A stretch of DNA of 64,000 nucleotides. Origin: G963422705 sp963422705. Its GTDB lineage: Bacteria > Poribacteria > WGA-4E > WGA-3G. Location: contig OY730443.1 in NCBI GenBank assembly GCA_963422705.1, forward strand, positions 558,001 to 622,000, given 5' to 3'. The notes beneath the pieces are model-generated. The model was given only the letters and a program-made list of their open reading frames with translations, made no database searches and was not told where the DNA came from. Shown here piece after piece: positions 42,601 through 51,033 of this stretch. Both the position numbers and the translations under genes were made by a program. Every line of letters begins with the position of its first letter. Position 1 is the stretch's first letter.

Positions 42601-43389
42601 ATGAAAAAAGGAATCTGTATCGGTTCATTACCGGGGGATTCAACCGCGGCGCGGTTGAACCTCGCGAAAACTGCCGGATTTGATGGTGTTGAAATCGGGA
42701 CGCTCGAAAGTGAGGCTGAACGGCTTGAGATGAAACAGTTAGCAACACAGTGTGGCCTAGCCCTATTCAGTGTGATGAATGGGAAACACTGGGCACATCC
42801 GCTCTCTGATGCGGATGAATCTGTCCGCGCCGTCTCGCGCCAAGGGATGCTCGATTCGATGGAAACCGCCGCCGTCATTGGAGCAGATGCGGTGCTGCTT
42901 GTTCCGGCTGTTGTCAACGAAGCGACTTCTTATGAAGCGGCGTATGAACGTTCACAGGTAGAAATTCGAAAACTCATTCCGAACGCGATGGAACGCGGCC
43001 TCACTATTGCAATAGAGAACGTGTGGAATAAATTTCTGCTCAGCCCGATGGAATTTGCGCGCTATCTCGATGAATTTGAAAGTGAGGCTGTGACGGCTTA
43101 CTTTGATGTCGGGAACATTGTCCTCTACGGGTATCCGCAACACTGGATTCGTTCCTTGGGTTCCCGTATTTCCAAAGTGCATGTGAAAGGGTTTAACGCC
43201 AATGAACGGCAATTCACTTATCTAATTGAAGGCTGCACAATTGATTGGAATGAAGTCATGGCGGCACTTGCTGATGTCGGGTACGATGATTTCATGACGG
43301 CGGAACTGCCCGTTGATGTCGATAATCCGGAAGGTACAGTGCATCAAATTGGCGCGGATATGGACAACATTATTGCTGGCAAAGTCTAA
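42601..43389 (+). CDS. sugar-phosphate isomerase/epimerase TIM-barrel protein
   Basis: This 262-residue xylose-isomerase-like barrel has metal-site residues in LTIAIENVWNKFL (Glu), AYFDVGNIVLYG (Asp), SKVHVKGFN (His) and DFMTAELPVD (Glu). The pattern is that of hexulose-6-phosphate / hydroxypyruvate isomerase relatives. AAGGAAAATT precedes the ATG. Its stop codon overlaps the nagB start by one base (TAATG), a sign of translational coupling, which suggests the substrate is linked to amino sugars. Confidence 0.82.
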   Translation: MKKGICIGSLPGDSTAARLNLAKTAGFDGVEIGTLESEAERLEMKQLATQCGLALFSVMNGKHWAHPLSDADESVRAVSRQGMLDSMETAAVIGADAVLLVPAVVNEATSYEAAYERSQVEIRKLIPNAMERGLTIAIENVWNKFLLSPMEFARYLDEFESEAVTAYFDVGNIVLYGYPQHWIRSLGSRISKVHVKGFNANERQFTYLIEGCTIDWNEVMAALADVGYDDFMTAELPVDVDNPEGTVHQIGADMDNIIAGKV

Positions 43390-44174
43390 TGGAAATTATC
43401 ATTCAATCGACGTATCAACAGTTAGTATCAGTTGCCGCGGGAATAATGCGCGACGCACTTCTGAAGAAACCGGACCTCGTTTTGGGGCTCGCCACCGGTA
43501 GCACACCTATCGGAGTTTACAAAGCCCTCGTGCGAATGCACAAGGAGGAGGGGCTCGATTTTTCAGCCGTAACGACTTTTAATTTAGACGAGTATGTCGG
43601 AATTCCAGCGACGCATCCTTACAGTTATCATAGTTTTATGGCGACGCACTTTTTTCAACATGTTAACATTCCCGCAGCGAATCGCCATATTCCGCAAAGC
43701 ACGGCGGCCGCGCATGAGACATTCTGTGAAAAATATGAGAAAGTGATTGCGTGCGCCGGCGGAATTGACATCCAAATCCTCGGCATCGGGACGGATGGGC
43801 ATATCGGTTTCAATGAACCGAGCTCCTCTCTCGGCTCCCGAACCCGCATTAAAACGTTGACGCGAAGCACTTTAGAGGCGAACGCGCCGCATTTCGGCGG
43901 TGATATTGATTCGGTACCGAAAATGGCCATCACCATGGGCGTCGGGACTATCATGGAAGCGAAGAAATGCATATTATTGGCAAATGGGGCATCAAAAGCG
44001 GCTACAGTCGCGGCCGCGGTGGAGGGGCCCATTACCGCAGAAGTGCCAGCCTCGGCGCTGCAGATGCATCCGAAAGCCGTGTTTCTAATTGATGATGGGG
44101 CCGCATCGCAATTGAAACGCCGCGATTATTACAGGCATGTTTACACGAATAAGCAGAAACTTCTCGGAAAGTGA
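43389..44174 (+). CDS. nagB: glucosamine-6-phosphate deaminase
   Basis: This 261-residue enzyme converts glucosamine 6-phosphate to fructose 6-phosphate and ammonia. Family motifs are LGLATGSTPIGVYKALV (phosphate loop), TTFNLDEYVGI (Asp-Glu), ILGIGTDGHIGFNEP with the catalytic His, and ALTRSTLEAN-like THR segment (KTLTRSTLEANA). It has the length of the 260-residue class. It lies directly behind the coupled isomerase, supporting a small amino-sugar catabolic operon. No nagA is in the window. Confidence 0.92.
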   Translation: MEIIIQSTYQQLVSVAAGIMRDALLKKPDLVLGLATGSTPIGVYKALVRMHKEEGLDFSAVTTFNLDEYVGIPATHPYSYHSFMATHFFQHVNIPAANRHIPQSTAAAHETFCEKYEKVIACAGGIDIQILGIGTDGHIGFNEPSSSLGSRTRIKTLTRSTLEANAPHFGGDIDSVPKMAITMGVGTIMEAKKCILLANGASKAATVAAAVEGPITAEVPASALQMHPKAVFLIDDGAASQLKRRDYYRHVYTNKQKLLGK

Positions 44175-44377
44175 TACCGCATGGCGTTAATCTAACCATT
44201 ACCGGGTGTGCGATGTTGCTCACCTGTTTAAGGGAGAACGAAATTGCCATACTGATTTACCAACATGACGTGAGAGACGTCGAATTTTCAATTCGGCTCA
44301 ATGACAGGCAGCCGCCTTCCGATAGGCGGGGGCAGGAGCATCCGTTTCTGTTCCTCGGTTAATTCGCCGTATTGTGA
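44175..44377. other. short flank with possible gene remnant
   Basis: On the minus strand, directly beyond the tnpB element end, a frame reads SQYGELTEEQKRMLLPPP, then IGRRLPVIEPN and a stop (about 44282-44375). It has protein-like composition but no start of its own, so it may be the tail of a gene cut by the insertion. Confidence 0.3.
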
Positions 44378-44379
44378 TA

Positions 44380-44592
44380 GCACCCACACGCGAAAGCGTG
44401 GGGCTTCGGTTTCGTAGCAACTGCGGTTGGGGAGATAGGTAGAATATCGTATCCTTTGGATACGATGTTTCTACCATGGCAAGCATGTTGGCAAGCAACA
44501 TGAGAGCCCCAACTCCGTTTTCTCATAGAGATTACCGTCTTACTGTCGCTCCACCAGCGGGCGTTTCCCTGTCGTTTTCTACAGGCATATCG
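44380..44592 (-). ncRNA. candidate omega RNA / element right end
   Basis: Downstream of tnpB on its strand are three stem-loops: CATGTTG/CAACATG (44484-44502), ATCGTATCC/GGATACGAT (44446-44466) and a terminal stem around GAAA, CACGC/GCGTG with a bulged A and CCC/GGG (about 44384-44402). TnpB proteins of this group use an RNA from this position as guide scaffold. The RNA is inferred from position and folding only. Confidence 0.5.
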
Positions 44593-45726
44593 TCAAGTGA
44601 CGGCTATCCCTGCCCGCAATATGTTTATCGCAGCGTTGATGTCTCTGTCGTGGTGTGAACCACAGTCGAGGCATGTCCACTGCCTATCTGAAAGTCTTAG
44701 TTCTTTGTTGTGATACCCACAATCTGAACACGGCTTCGTTGTAGGCGTCCATTGTCCGATTTGTTTCCTCATACGTTTATGTTTACCGCACTTATATTCC
44801 AATATCTTAACGAACTGGTAGAAGGCGAGTTCCGAGACTTTACGCCTCCACAGTCGTTTCATGCCGTCAAGGTTCAATGTCTCAAGGACAATGATATCAA
44901 ACTTTTTACAAAGTTCACTTGCCAGTTGCCAGTGAAAGTTTTTAGCGTAGGGCGAAACCGCCGTTTCGCGTTGGTTGCTGATTTTCCGATACAGACGTGC
45001 AAGTTGCCGGACACATCGCCACCACCCGTGAGAACCTTTAACTTTACGAGAAAACGCTTTATTGAGATGCCGAAGTTTATTCAAGTTCGCTTTCAAAGGG
45101 TGGGGGTGTTGGATTTTCTCACCCGTGCTAAGTGTCAAGTATGCGTCTTTCATACCGAAATCTGCCCCAACGCTTTTACCTGTTGTCGGCAGTTGTCTAA
45201 AATCTGTGTCATCCGTTATGATGTAAAGCCAATAGTCGCCACAATTATCACGTTTGATTGTGATACGCCTAAGTTTTCCATGCCACGGGCGGTGTTTATG
45301 AAACGTATATGGCACTTTATCAAATCGCCACTTCCCTTTATCCCACTGACGACATGTGAGTGTAATACGGTTATCAGTCAGTTTAAATCCAGTTTGTTTC
45401 AGCGTGATAGACTTAAACTTATGCTCCGGTTTGATATGGGGGTTACCTCCCAGTTTATTAAAGAACCTTTGATACGCATTATCAATTCGTTCTAACTCTG
45501 CTTGGATGGCTTGGCTTGGCAACAACTTCCAATGTGGATGTGTGGTTCGTTTCAATATGCAGGCATGTTGACACATTGCAGCGTAGTTGGCATACGGCAA
45601 GCCGTCTTTATACCGGTGACGCTGCCACTTATGGAAATACACATGCACCTGCCACATATCGTCAAGCAGATTTCCAATGCGGATGGTATTCGATTGTTTC
45701 CCAAGCGGGTATTTATAGGTTTTCAT
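44593..45726 (-). CDS. tnpB: TnpB RNA-guided nuclease, IS200/IS605 group
   Basis: This 377-residue protein has RuvC-I Asp in SVGADFGMKDAYL, RuvC-II Glu in IIVLETLNLDGM, a four-Cys zinc finger (CSDCGYHNKE and CLDCGSH) and RuvC-III Asp in HDRDINAAINIL, so the catalytic triad looks intact. Between KISNQR and KNFHWQLAS lie eight additional residues (ETAVSPYA) encoded by a palindromic repeat that also occurs outside the gene (see repeats). Comparable TnpBs read NQR-KDF directly. A promoter lies 100 nt upstream. It is flanked by structured ends; no transposase partner. Confidence 0.88.
   Translation of the reverse strand: MKTYKYPLGKQSNTIRIGNLLDDMWQVHVYFHKWQRHRYKDGLPYANYAAMCQHACILKRTTHPHWKLLPSQAIQAELERIDNAYQRFFNKLGGNPHIKPEHKFKSITLKQTGFKLTDNRITLTCRQWDKGKWRFDKVPYTFHKHRPWHGKLRRITIKRDNCGDYWLYIITDDTDFRQLPTTGKSVGADFGMKDAYLTLSTGEKIQHPHPLKANLNKLRHLNKAFSRKVKGSHGWWRCVRQLARLYRKISNQRETAVSPYAKNFHWQLASELCKKFDIIVLETLNLDGMKRLWRRKVSELAFYQFVKILEYKCGKHKRMRKQIGQWTPTTKPCSDCGYHNKELRLSDRQWTCLDCGSHHDRDINAAINILRAGIAVT
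44941..44970. repeat. palindromic mini-repeat inside tnpB
   Basis: TTTAGCGTAGGGCGAAACCG followed by CCGTTTCGCG matches the intergenic copy at 51866-51893 at all but one of 28 positions. Its core CGAAAC-CGCC-GTTTCG folds as a hairpin. It adds eight codons without changing the frame. Confidence 0.85.
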
Positions 45727-46015
45727 GGACTATCAAGTTTCAAGTCTTTAACCCCGTTTCAGTGGGTAGGCAGACACAGAACCTTGCGATTCTGCTGAAA
45801 CTGTCTGCCAACTTGATACTATTAATGATACCACATTTTTTTGGAAAAGTCAATTTTATTTCACAAGGATTAGGCCCTTAGCGGGCTTATATCCCAAACC
45901 TAAAGGATTGGGCAAAACAAACGAATGCCCGTAATCAATTTGATTTCTCGCGTTCAGGTGCACTCCCCGTTAGATTGTACTAGCGCTGGCAATTCGCTGA
46001 TTTTCTATCATTTGA
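45727..46015. other. tnpB leader and flank of the defence operon
   Basis: This stretch holds the tnpB promoter, the left-end palindrome and about 150 nt of unassigned sequence up to the end of the 154-residue protein gene. No gene seen. Confidence 0.5.
45825..45853 (-). promoter_or_regulatory. sigma70-type promoter for tnpB
   Basis: On the minus strand TTGACT (45848-45853) and TATCAT (45825-45830) are 17 nt apart. The transcript would begin just before the left-end palindrome. Confidence 0.6.
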
Positions 46016-46480
46016 TTATGTATTTTCCCCATGAATTATTTCACGGAGTGCCTCGGAAAGATTCCAGATTGGTTCATCATTACCATCGCGCAGCATATCT
46101 ACAATGTAGGGGACGCCTGCTGCAGCGAGCCTGTTTGCGATACTCATCATCCGGGATGGCTCATTTACAATTTCCACGCTGTCTTCGACGGCGATGGCGA
46201 TTAGCATGACTATCTGGATGCGCCAATTGTCTTCGTTTTGGGAAAATATTGCGCCATTGTTGAAATGGCGGGTTTTCCGTTTAGATAAGTCGACGGGCTC
46301 AAGTTTCTTTCTCGCTGCAATCGATAATCCGGCAAACCATAAATCAACCATTCGTGGAAAAGGACTCCGCTCGATACTTTTATATTTCCCTGTTTGACAG
46401 TAGAGTAAATAGTCATCGCTTTGTCCAGTAGGATAAATCAAATCTATATTTGAAAATGGATTATGGTATTGTTTTGCCAT
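46016..46480 (-). CDS. unrecognised protein, last gene of the defence operon
   Basis: This 154-residue soluble protein begins MAKQYHNPFSNIDLIYPTGQ and ends NLSEALREIIHGENT. I recognise no family, and it does not look like DndE. Features are a conserved-looking core PFPRMVDLWFAGLSIAARKK and a helical part WRIQIVMLIAIAVEDSVEIV. AGGAGG lies six bases before the ATG, and it begins 10 nt after the DndD-like gene, so it is a genuine member of the operon. Its role may be regulatory or structural; that is inference. Confidence 0.75.
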   Translation of the reverse strand: MAKQYHNPFSNIDLIYPTGQSDDYLLYCQTGKYKSIERSPFPRMVDLWFAGLSIAARKKLEPVDLSKRKTRHFNNGAIFSQNEDNWRIQIVMLIAIAVEDSVEIVNEPSRMMSIANRLAAAGVPYIVDMLRDGNDEPIWNLSEALREIIHGENT

Positions 46481-46490
46481 TGTCTACCTC

Positions 46491-48614
46491 CTAAGATATT
46501 GGTTGCCCTTCCTCTTCAACGTCTATTCGTCGTTTGCACAATCTGCATTCAGTACGGTGATGACATTCGCACCGTATTATCTTACGTTCTTTTTCCTGTG
46601 GTTTATTGACTAGCATTTTCGGGTAATGTACGGAATTTGTCAGCGTTATGACGCGCCCGGCTTCGTCATCGAGAATTTCTTCACAGTCTGCAATTTCAGT
46701 TCTCGTGAGGAAGAGGATAAGCTGTGCACTTTCTCGGATAGCGTTCTTAAGGACAGCTTGCTTAACAAAGCCACTCATCATGCCCAGCGGCGTATCAATT
46801 ACATTGGGGGCGTCAACCCCGCTAACCTTAGTTAAAGCGAGGATAAAGGCAAGCGTCAATGCTCGGCGAGATGCCCCGTTAAGATCTCGTTCCGGGTTTA
46901 GCTCCCGATTATCTGGCGCGTAGACCAAAATATCAAAATTCTCGCTGATTTCTGCCTTCTGAATCATTGCCCCTTGTTCTGGTTCTGCCCCGATCATTTT
47001 AAGAAAAATCTCGTTCATTTGACGGCTGACTTTCCTCATTTCCTCATTTGTAATCCTGTCATAGGAGTTCTCAAGGAGACTTTGGACATCGCTTGCAACA
47101 TCCAGTCTTGCAAGTATGCGTGCGCCTTCCCTCTGTTGACGAAGATGATTATCACGTTTTGCTGCCAACCTTTTGTATTCTCTCGTTAGTCCTTCAAGTT
47201 TAGCTTCAGCGCGCGTTAAATTTTCAGAAATATGTTTCCATAGGGAAGTGAGCTCCTTTTCAGTAGCTCGAAGTTTTTGAATATTACTATCCGGTATAAG
47301 TTCCGCCTGTGCTTCAAGCGCCTTAAGTTTTTTCCCTTGTTCATCGCGTTTGCTTTTAAGTTTCCCTTGTTCTTCAGCGATTTTGTCGTACTCCGCAATC
47401 CAACGTTTATCGTTAGCAATGGCATCCAGTTGTAAGTTACGCGAACCGTAATAGAGTTCGGTAAGCTTACTTTGAAGAGCGTCTGCGTGTCGGCTTTCAT
47501 CAATTAAGGCCTGGATATTCTCTCTTCGATGCTTCCCCTCGATAGTCTGTAAATCTAATGACTCACCACAAATGCAAGTGGTTCCGATGAGACATTCCTC
47601 CAGCACAGGAATGGTTGCACTGGGAATCTTGCCCTGGGTGTGTAACTCGCTTAGCTTTCCAAGGCTCTTTTTTAGCACCGGAGCAAGGAGGGCATGTGAG
47701 AGGGACAGGCTTCTAAAAAGACGAGAATGTTCTTTAGCGGCATCACTAAGCTTCTTATCAAGTTGTTCCACCTCTCCCTCGGTTTCTTCAATATCGAGTT
47801 TAAGTTCTTCCCTGTTACCTTTGAGGAGTGCGGCGTCAATTTTTTTCTGGATTTCCTGAATGTTTTCCTCCAGTTCGGCAATTTTCGATTCATAATTGCC
47901 GATGTTGTGCTTAAGCCTCTTAGACGTCGTTTCTACCTCTTCCAATTTTTCTGCAGCTTGTGTAACTTTCTTATCGCTGTCAAATGATTTTGCGTCTTTG
48001 TTGAATGCAGAAGTTGTTTTTTTCACATGCCCGAGGGCGGCTTCAATGACATCGAGCCCTAAAAGTGAACGGATTGCTTTTTCAATGTTCGCCCGCTTAG
48101 TCCTTGTTGGCGTAACGTTTTCAATAAAACTGAGTGCTCTGTCGCCATCAGTAAAGAACACTTCCCTTAGTTCCCGCGGGAGGATGTCTCTAATTTCCGC
48201 CTCGGGTGATTCGATAGGCACGCTGCCTCTGTTTGTTAACTCAAATAACTTGACTGTTACATCATTCCTGTGGCCATTTAATGTTTCATGCCCAGCTCGA
48301 ATAATACGATATTGCTTTTTGGTTTCACCTGAACCTCTCCGACCGAACCGCTTTATCTCAAATTCAACATCTACAGAGATTGGAATTTGTGTACCATCAG
48401 ATGCGTCCCAATCAATCGGGTGTATCCGGTACTCTTTGCCTTTTTGGGGCAGGGCGTCATCACCATAAAGGGCCCATTGGAGTCCAGTGAAAATCGTGGT
48501 TTTTCCGCTTTCGTTCTCAGCCCGAATGACAGTTAGCGTTTTGTCCGTTGAAAAATCTAACGTTAAGTCATGCAACAGCCGAAAGTTCTTAAATTGGGCA
48601 CGGATAAGTTTCAT
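46491..48614 (-). CDS. DndD/Rad50-like SMC-family ATPase
   Basis: This 707-residue protein has a Walker A at residues 32-40 (AENESGKTTI), long coiled-coil arms (about 200-310 and 370-520) and a C-terminal ABC signature region LNGASRRALTLAFILALTK followed by Walker B APNVIDTPLG. The segment FFTDGDRALSFIE resembles the DndD group, whose members act with DndC in DNA phosphorothioation. Unusually, the C-terminus carries a Cys/His cluster (CECHHRTECRLCKRR), a likely zinc site. AAGGAGG lies seven bases before the ATG. SbcC/RecF-like alternatives are possible; the neighbouring PAPS-reductase-like gene favours DndD. Confidence 0.75.
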   Translation of the reverse strand: MKLIRAQFKNFRLLHDLTLDFSTDKTLTVIRAENESGKTTIFTGLQWALYGDDALPQKGKEYRIHPIDWDASDGTQIPISVDVEFEIKRFGRRGSGETKKQYRIIRAGHETLNGHRNDVTVKLFELTNRGSVPIESPEAEIRDILPRELREVFFTDGDRALSFIENVTPTRTKRANIEKAIRSLLGLDVIEAALGHVKKTTSAFNKDAKSFDSDKKVTQAAEKLEEVETTSKRLKHNIGNYESKIAELEENIQEIQKKIDAALLKGNREELKLDIEETEGEVEQLDKKLSDAAKEHSRLFRSLSLSHALLAPVLKKSLGKLSELHTQGKIPSATIPVLEECLIGTTCICGESLDLQTIEGKHRRENIQALIDESRHADALQSKLTELYYGSRNLQLDAIANDKRWIAEYDKIAEEQGKLKSKRDEQGKKLKALEAQAELIPDSNIQKLRATEKELTSLWKHISENLTRAEAKLEGLTREYKRLAAKRDNHLRQQREGARILARLDVASDVQSLLENSYDRITNEEMRKVSRQMNEIFLKMIGAEPEQGAMIQKAEISENFDILVYAPDNRELNPERDLNGASRRALTLAFILALTKVSGVDAPNVIDTPLGMMSGFVKQAVLKNAIRESAQLILFLTRTEIADCEEILDDEAGRVITLTNSVHYPKMLVNKPQEKERKIIRCECHHRTECRLCKRRIDVEEEGQPIS

Positions 48615-48636
48615 TGCATTTCCTCCTTATTTCCGC

Positions 48637-48852
48637 TTACTTCCGGTTTTTTATGATGAAATCGCCGGTAACTCCACAAATATTGTTTATTTTTTGCTGA
48701 ATATTTGTGCCTTGCACAGCGTGTTCCCTTTCGAGTGCGCTGATTTCAATGACGATATTAAAAAGTTTTTTCTTGTATCCATCGCATCTTTCCTCAATGG
48801 ATTGGCATTCACTGAAAATGATGTCAACAAATTTTTGTATATTGCGTGGCAT
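48637..48852 (-). CDS. small helical protein between helicase and DndD-like genes
   Basis: This 71-residue protein (MPRNIQKFVDIIFSECQSIE to the end FIIKNRK) looks mainly helical, with a possible coiled coil in residues 14-50. AAGGGGAG lies four bases before its ATG and it fits tightly between its neighbours (12 and 22 nt), so I consider it real. No family recognised. Small proteins at this place in defence operons often serve as adaptors; here that is only inference. Confidence 0.7.
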   Translation of the reverse strand: MPRNIQKFVDIIFSECQSIEERCDGYKKKLFNIVIEISALEREHAVQGTNIQQKINNICGVTGDFIIKNRK

Positions 48853-48863
48853 GATTCTCCCCT

Positions 48864-51017
48864 TTATAGATAAATCGTTTTAACAAGTTGGTTGATAATA
48901 TTCAGAGGGCCATCATCTCTGCCTGCATTCAATGCGAGTTTAGCAAATGCCATAACTCGCGAGAGTTCTGATTGCATCAGGGTGCGCGCCGTATCGTCGA
49001 TATTATCCAGGGTTGGTGGCAAAGCGATAAAGTCGTGAATTTCGCTATGGGTTTTACCGGTTTCGCTGCATGTGCGGAGCAGTCGTCCACGACGCTGCAC
49101 CCACTGTCGTTCGACAGTGGTGCTTGCAAGGATAAATGCTTTTTCAATCTGTGGGATGTTCACCCCTTCATCGAGCACCCGCTTTGCTGTCAGCACTTGT
49201 AATGTGCCTTCTTGAAATGCCTGGATAATCCGCGAGGTATTTTCACGGTTTGGTGTCTCCTGGGATGTGAGTTGGTGAAAAAGCACGCCGTGTGTTTTCA
49301 ATAAGGCATTGACAGCCTTAAGTTGCTGCGGGGCTTTGTCTGATGCATAAATTAATGTGTATCGGAGTTTATTAAAGTCTTGACGTGTCAACACCTCTGC
49401 CAGGGCAGGGATTTTATTTCTGGCGGTTTCCAAGATGACGCGCCTGTCGCGAAGCAGCTTCATCAGGTACGCATCGGACTCATGTTGTTCTTGTCTCCAG
49501 GAATTCGCCCTGATTTTTTCTGTGAGGGCGTACCAGTTGTCCATTTCGTCTGTTTCCAGTTCGACAGGATGGACGTAATACTCATATTCGACGAGGCATC
49601 GTCCGATGGCTTCCTTCAGCATGAATTGGAAAACAACTGGGCCAAAAAACGAGAAGAGGCTTTCTGTGCCTTCTTCATCGTATTGACGAATCGGGGTGGC
49701 GGATAGTCCCAGTCTATAATTAAAGAAAGTGGGTGGCGCTTTGATGAACCCTGCGCTTCCCAGATTGTGTACTTCATCTGCAAGGAGTAAAGTTTTACAA
49801 TCCATGTTTTGAATTTCCGTTTTGAAATCGTTATTGCACAGTGTATCGTGAGAAACGACGACAATCTCAATATCACTTATCCTATATCGGAGCCGTCTTT
49901 TAATTTTATTAAGTTCGCCTCCGCGTTCCTTCACCCCTTTGAATTCAGTCAGGTTAACGGCGGTAACTCCGAAGGGCGAAATTTCATCACACCATTGTTG
50001 AATAATCGGAATATACGGCGCTGCAACAACGATAAAGAGTGGCTTTTGCACAGTGTAAAGGCGATACGCGCAAATCATTGCTGTGATTGTCTTTCCTGAA
50101 CCCGTCGCCATTTCCAAGATACCTTGATAACCGGCGTCACACCAAGCATTTACGGCTTTGCCTTGATGTTCAAAGGGGCCATCGTTAAATCGAAGTTTTG
50201 ATGGTATTGAAAATGCAGGGCGAAACGGCTGGTATAAGTCGTTGTCTGAAGTAGGCTCTTTGATGGGGCCGATTATGGGTTTGTATCTTCCCCAGAAATC
50301 TGTTTCGGGGGGCGGTGTGTCTGAACGATAGGTGTTCAGTAAACGATTGCGAATTGCTTCGGATATCTCAACGACGGTACAGTTATCACTCTTGTTTTCC
50401 CAAAATTGTCCAAACTGGTTACAAAATTTTTCTGTAATATCGTGTTGGTTCGTATCTTCCCATGATTTCGAAATGGAAATTTGCTCAATATTCTTTTGGA
50501 TACCGGCATAAGTCATATTGCTGGAGCCGTGCACTGCGATGACGTCTCCATCTCCGTGAAAGAGCCATACCTTTGGATGGAAGAGCGCATCTTGCATCAC
50601 GGCTATCTTGATTTGGATTCGTTCCTGATACAGGAGCCACGACAAACATTTCAAGGTATGTTGTGCAATGAGTTCTTCAGTAACAACCATATCTTCTAAA
50701 GCTGTCCCGGCGATATCTTCAGGAGAAGTCACGCCTTTTTCTATTGCCTCCTTATCTTCAGCTCTGAGATGTGGACTCATAATTAGGCGCAAACGCTTTT
50801 CAGGGGAATTGATAAAGGTTGCTAAGCCTGCGGCTAATGGCGCGAAGAGCTCACTGGAAAAGTAGCCCATCATGCAATCGACATGCGTGGCAGTCTGCAA
50901 GCATGGAATCAAGACGTCTTCAATCACCGGAGCATTAGGTAGTATATAGAGGGGGCGAATATCAGGTATAGTCCGGAGTGTTATTTGGTTCATCTCTGTA
51001 AATTTCAAAACGCTCAT
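48864..51017 (-). CDS. PLD-domain SF2 helicase fusion
   Basis: This 717-residue protein joins a phospholipase D-like domain (about residues 30-215; DALFHPKVWLF with HGSSNMT gives H-x-K and the Ser/Asn follow-up) to a superfamily 2 helicase. Helicase motifs are LEMATGSGKTITAMI (motif I, near 305), LLADEVHNLG (DEVH, near 413), RLGLSATPIRQYD (III) and LDEGVNIPQIEKAF with QWVQRRGRLLRT (V and VI). Only one PLD half motif is clear, so nuclease activity would need dimerisation. It lies 16 nt after the PAPS-reductase-like gene and 12 nt before the 71-residue gene. It likely serves the restriction or remodelling side of the system. Confidence 0.85.
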   Translation of the reverse strand: MSVLKFTEMNQITLRTIPDIRPLYILPNAPVIEDVLIPCLQTATHVDCMMGYFSSELFAPLAAGLATFINSPEKRLRLIMSPHLRAEDKEAIEKGVTSPEDIAGTALEDMVVTEELIAQHTLKCLSWLLYQERIQIKIAVMQDALFHPKVWLFHGDGDVIAVHGSSNMTYAGIQKNIEQISISKSWEDTNQHDITEKFCNQFGQFWENKSDNCTVVEISEAIRNRLLNTYRSDTPPPETDFWGRYKPIIGPIKEPTSDNDLYQPFRPAFSIPSKLRFNDGPFEHQGKAVNAWCDAGYQGILEMATGSGKTITAMICAYRLYTVQKPLFIVVAAPYIPIIQQWCDEISPFGVTAVNLTEFKGVKERGGELNKIKRRLRYRISDIEIVVVSHDTLCNNDFKTEIQNMDCKTLLLADEVHNLGSAGFIKAPPTFFNYRLGLSATPIRQYDEEGTESLFSFFGPVVFQFMLKEAIGRCLVEYEYYVHPVELETDEMDNWYALTEKIRANSWRQEQHESDAYLMKLLRDRRVILETARNKIPALAEVLTRQDFNKLRYTLIYASDKAPQQLKAVNALLKTHGVLFHQLTSQETPNRENTSRIIQAFQEGTLQVLTAKRVLDEGVNIPQIEKAFILASTTVERQWVQRRGRLLRTCSETGKTHSEIHDFIALPPTLDNIDDTARTLMQSELSRVMAFAKLALNAGRDDGPLNIINQLVKTIYL

Positions 51018-51033
51018 TGGAATTTTCCTGGCC

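Larger units (their letters stand above)
44378..45862 (-). mobile_element. IS200/IS605-group element carrying only tnpB
   Basis: The element contains tnpB, structured RNA-like sequence at its right end and a palindromic left end: GGCAGACA (45769-45776) pairs with TGTCTGCC (45802-45809). No tnpA (Y1 transposase) is present, as in IS1341-type elements, so movement would need a transposase in trans. Its ends are estimated from the hairpins, not from a target junction. It lies between the nagB cluster and the defence operon. Confidence 0.6.

Noticed and set aside
44752..45495. 247-codon frame antisense to tnpB
   Set aside because: It is the mirror of a clear tnpB coding frame with no motif of its own.
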